Below, one piece after another: positions 61,907 through 64,000 of a stretch of 64,000 bases of DNA. Source of the stretch: Salvia splendens. Lineage: Eukaryota > Streptophyta > Magnoliopsida > Lamiales > Lamiaceae. The notes below the pieces were generated by a model. The model made no database searches and was not told where the DNA came from. It was given only the letters and a program-made list of their open reading frames with translations. The position numbers and the translations under genes are program-made. Position 1 is the stretch's first letter, and every line of letters begins with the position of its first letter. The DNA is taken from positions 9,548,001 to 9,612,000 of the forward strand of contig NC_056049.1 in the NCBI RefSeq assembly GCF_004379255.2, in the 5' to 3' direction.

Positions 61907-62139
61907 TACTCCTGCAGTCCCTTAAAAAATAGACCACATTTGCCATTTTGGGAATGTCCCTAAAAAATAGATCAATTCCATTTAAGAATTTTTTTCCAGT
62001 CTCTAACGGAACGAATCTCATTTTCCACTAACAATATTTCAATCATTTTTTTTCTTTTGATCTCTATTACTTTATTAATTGTGCATTAAAACTCGTGTTA
62101 TTTCAAATATTGTCTATTGTTTTAGAAATGGAGGGAGTA
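61907..62139. mobile_element. Stowaway-type MITE, 233 bp
   Basis: TACTCCTGCAGTCCC and GAGGGAGTA close the element, with matching inner words (AAAAAATAGACC, TTTAGAAATGG). It stands about 340 bp upstream of the dehydrogenase start, so it may touch its promoter. Confidence 0.7.
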
Positions 62140-62476
62140 TTTTGTTAAAAATGAAAATATTTTGGAGTATGGATTGCATATGGCGGGAGTATTTTTTGAT
62201 AATTTAATAAAATTTTATTTTTCGTTCAAATCAATTTTCATAATTCAAATTTCAGTTTAACGATTTGGTTTTTGGGAGAAAACATTATCTACTTATTAAA
62301 AATTAAGTATAGTATAAATCGATAATACATACTCCCATTTCAAAAGAAAAATGCATATAGGAATAAAGCTTATCTGGAGAGGTCAGTATACAGTATCATC
62401 CTTTCTTCGATAATTTGACGCATTCCGTGATTCGTGATATTGATTCCATATCGCTACGACGCAATTTGACGACTCA

Positions 62477-64000
62477 ATGAAGTATTTGACAGCAGCGAGT
62501 CGTCTACTCAGACATTCATCGAGGAACCTATCCGATCTTGGCTCGAACCTTCAGTTCTTCTGTTCAATCCGCCCTTCGAGCTCATGTACCAGTGCTTCTA
62601 ACTCGATTTCTGCTCATATTGATGCAATTGCGCGTAATTTGTGAAATAAATGGCTATAATCAATGCGAATTGCTTTTGAAGGAAAGTTGAAACTAATGCA
62701 TTCAGATTGCTGCGGCGTTAGTTTCATAATGTTGTCAACACACGCAATGCATGTTTTTAGAGTTAAATTAGTTATAATTGATGTGCTTGGCTGAAATTAA
62801 GTATGTAGTGTGTGTTATTCACTGAAAAATGGCTTGGAGTGACAGGGAAACACGAGTTTTCCTTTTTCCTTTTGTCGTAATGTAGGCAAATTGGCTTAGG
62901 TGATTTTCTGTATTGTGATCATTGGTTAATCAGTTAGGACTTCTGTGCAGTATGTTAAGCAAACGACGAGTTATTATGATCGGTTGGTTTCATTATAAAG
63001 GAAAGATTTCTGTCTGATCTCTTTTGTATCATCTGATGATTTGCATTGTCTTTGGTGTTAGGTCTTAGTTACCCATCTCTCCGGAGTTATGAGCGCTTCA
63101 TTCAAGATGATTGTTTTCACAGAAAATTTACATTGAAAAATATTTGCTTCGGAGGTTCTGGTGTTGGTATTCTACATAGCTTAGCTAGATTTCAGAGTGA
63201 TGGCATCCGAACACATCATAGAAATCTTGCTTCCACTGCCTCAATACCAGAGAGAAACAAGTCCTTTGCTACAATAAATTCCGATGATATAAGCTATTTC
63301 AATAAAGTACTGGGTGGGAGAGGTGTGGTTCAGGATGAGGAAAAGCTAGATGATGCAAACACAGATTGGATGCGGAAGTACAAAGGCTCAAGTAAGCTTA
63401 TGTTACAACCTCGAACAACCCAGGAGGTTAATGTCTTCTTTCGACTACCAAACTTAACATCCTCCATTTCACTGATTAATTTTAGTCTGTAGTCACATAT
63501 ACACATACTTAGTAGTCTATAGAACTTAGAGATACCTATATGCCGAATCACTGGAGCTAAAGGGTTTCCCTATTGATTAAACGAGATAAGATTGAGTCTC
63601 AACTCAGAGAAGAGTCAGAAGACTATTCTGAGATAACTACCACCAAACATCTTAATTCTTATTTCTTAACTGTGAAGAGCATTTTCTTGTGTTTGTAATG
63701 CACGGCACTTGGCAGCAAATCTAAAGTCCTCAGGGTGACTCTAGCGATTGGGTGCATTCTTTTGTTCTTACTTCTTAGTTCTGCCCGCTGCTAAGTTTAA
63801 TTTTATGCTGTAAAATAGAGAATAATTATATCTTAGTCAGAAGATCTTTATCTGTAATACTGCTGAGTCAGACACTTATGTGTCCTTTATGGCAAATAGA
63901 AAGGAAATTTGTTGTTATAATGACCAAAATATTTTAGTGTAAGCTTTACTTTCTTTCTGTAGTAAACACAATTTTTAGATGTACAAAGGTTCCTTTTGTG
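62477..64000 (+). CDS. D2HGDH: D-2-hydroxyglutarate dehydrogenase, mitochondrial, 5' part (cut by window end)
   Basis: FAD enzyme that oxidises D-2-hydroxyglutarate to 2-oxoglutarate in the matrix, passing electrons to ETF. Exons seen: 62477-62633 and 63062-63426, together 174 codons with matching phase (GCG C|GT). The first exon is a presequence (MKYLTAASRLLRHSSRNLSD). The second ends with the family's N-terminal signature: ISYFNKVLGGRGVVQDEEKL, NTDWMRKYKGSSKLMLQPRT, TQE. This is just before the FAD-binding PP-loop, which together with the substrate domain must lie beyond the window. The remaining sequence is the start of intron 2. The call rests on the DWMRKYKGSS-type motif, typical of this enzyme. 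Confidence 0.88.

Overview
The window is nuclear DNA of a flowering plant. The genes have many short introns with GT-AG borders, the proteins are plant types (family 3 aldehyde dehydrogenase, GH35 beta-galactosidase with a lectin tail, h-type thioredoxin, a NERD1-like type I membrane protein), and the spaces between them are full of plant transposon families. The lineage looks like a eudicot; nothing finer is supported. All exon borders were read by eye. In every complete gene model the exon lengths add up to an open frame.

Layout. 0-14.3 kb is nested transposons: a (TA)n-flanked element split by an LTR-like sequence, an 808 bp foldback Mutator-type MITE, a complete 7.7 kb LTR retrotransposon (4431-12128) that kept gag but lost almost all of pol and carries an antisense spliced gene, and a second LTR-like sequence. 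15.3-32.3 kb is the gene island: ALDH3 (+), NERD1-like (-), thioredoxin h (+) and beta-galactosidase (-), with a hAT MITE, a SINE, a Stowaway MITE and a Mutator-type MITE between or inside them. 33.8-48.7 kb has no host gene. It holds Stowaway MITEs, tandem repeats and a train of at least seven elements joined end to end only by (TA)n microsatellite. Those elements carry remnants of FAR1-like, Ulp1-associated and zinc-knuckle genes and dense arrays of family-specific short motifs. 49.6-51.7 kb is a small gene for a basic, probably organellar protein. 52.9-56.3 kb is a Mutator-like element with a perfect 9 bp target duplication, split by a PIF/Harbinger element. 57.1-57.5 kb is a long imperfect hairpin. 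58.9-61.4 kb is an organellar MiaB-type methylthiotransferase (-). From 62.5 kb to the end is the 5' part of a D-2-hydroxyglutarate dehydrogenase gene (+).

The host genes are unrelated housekeeping and cell-wall genes and form no pathway cluster. Thioredoxin and beta-galactosidase converge with 258 bp between their stop codons. NERD1-like and thioredoxin diverge with 864 bp between their start codons. The strongest candidates for something undescribed are the (TA)n-joined element train with its motif arrays, and the gag-only retrotransposon with its antisense spliced gene.
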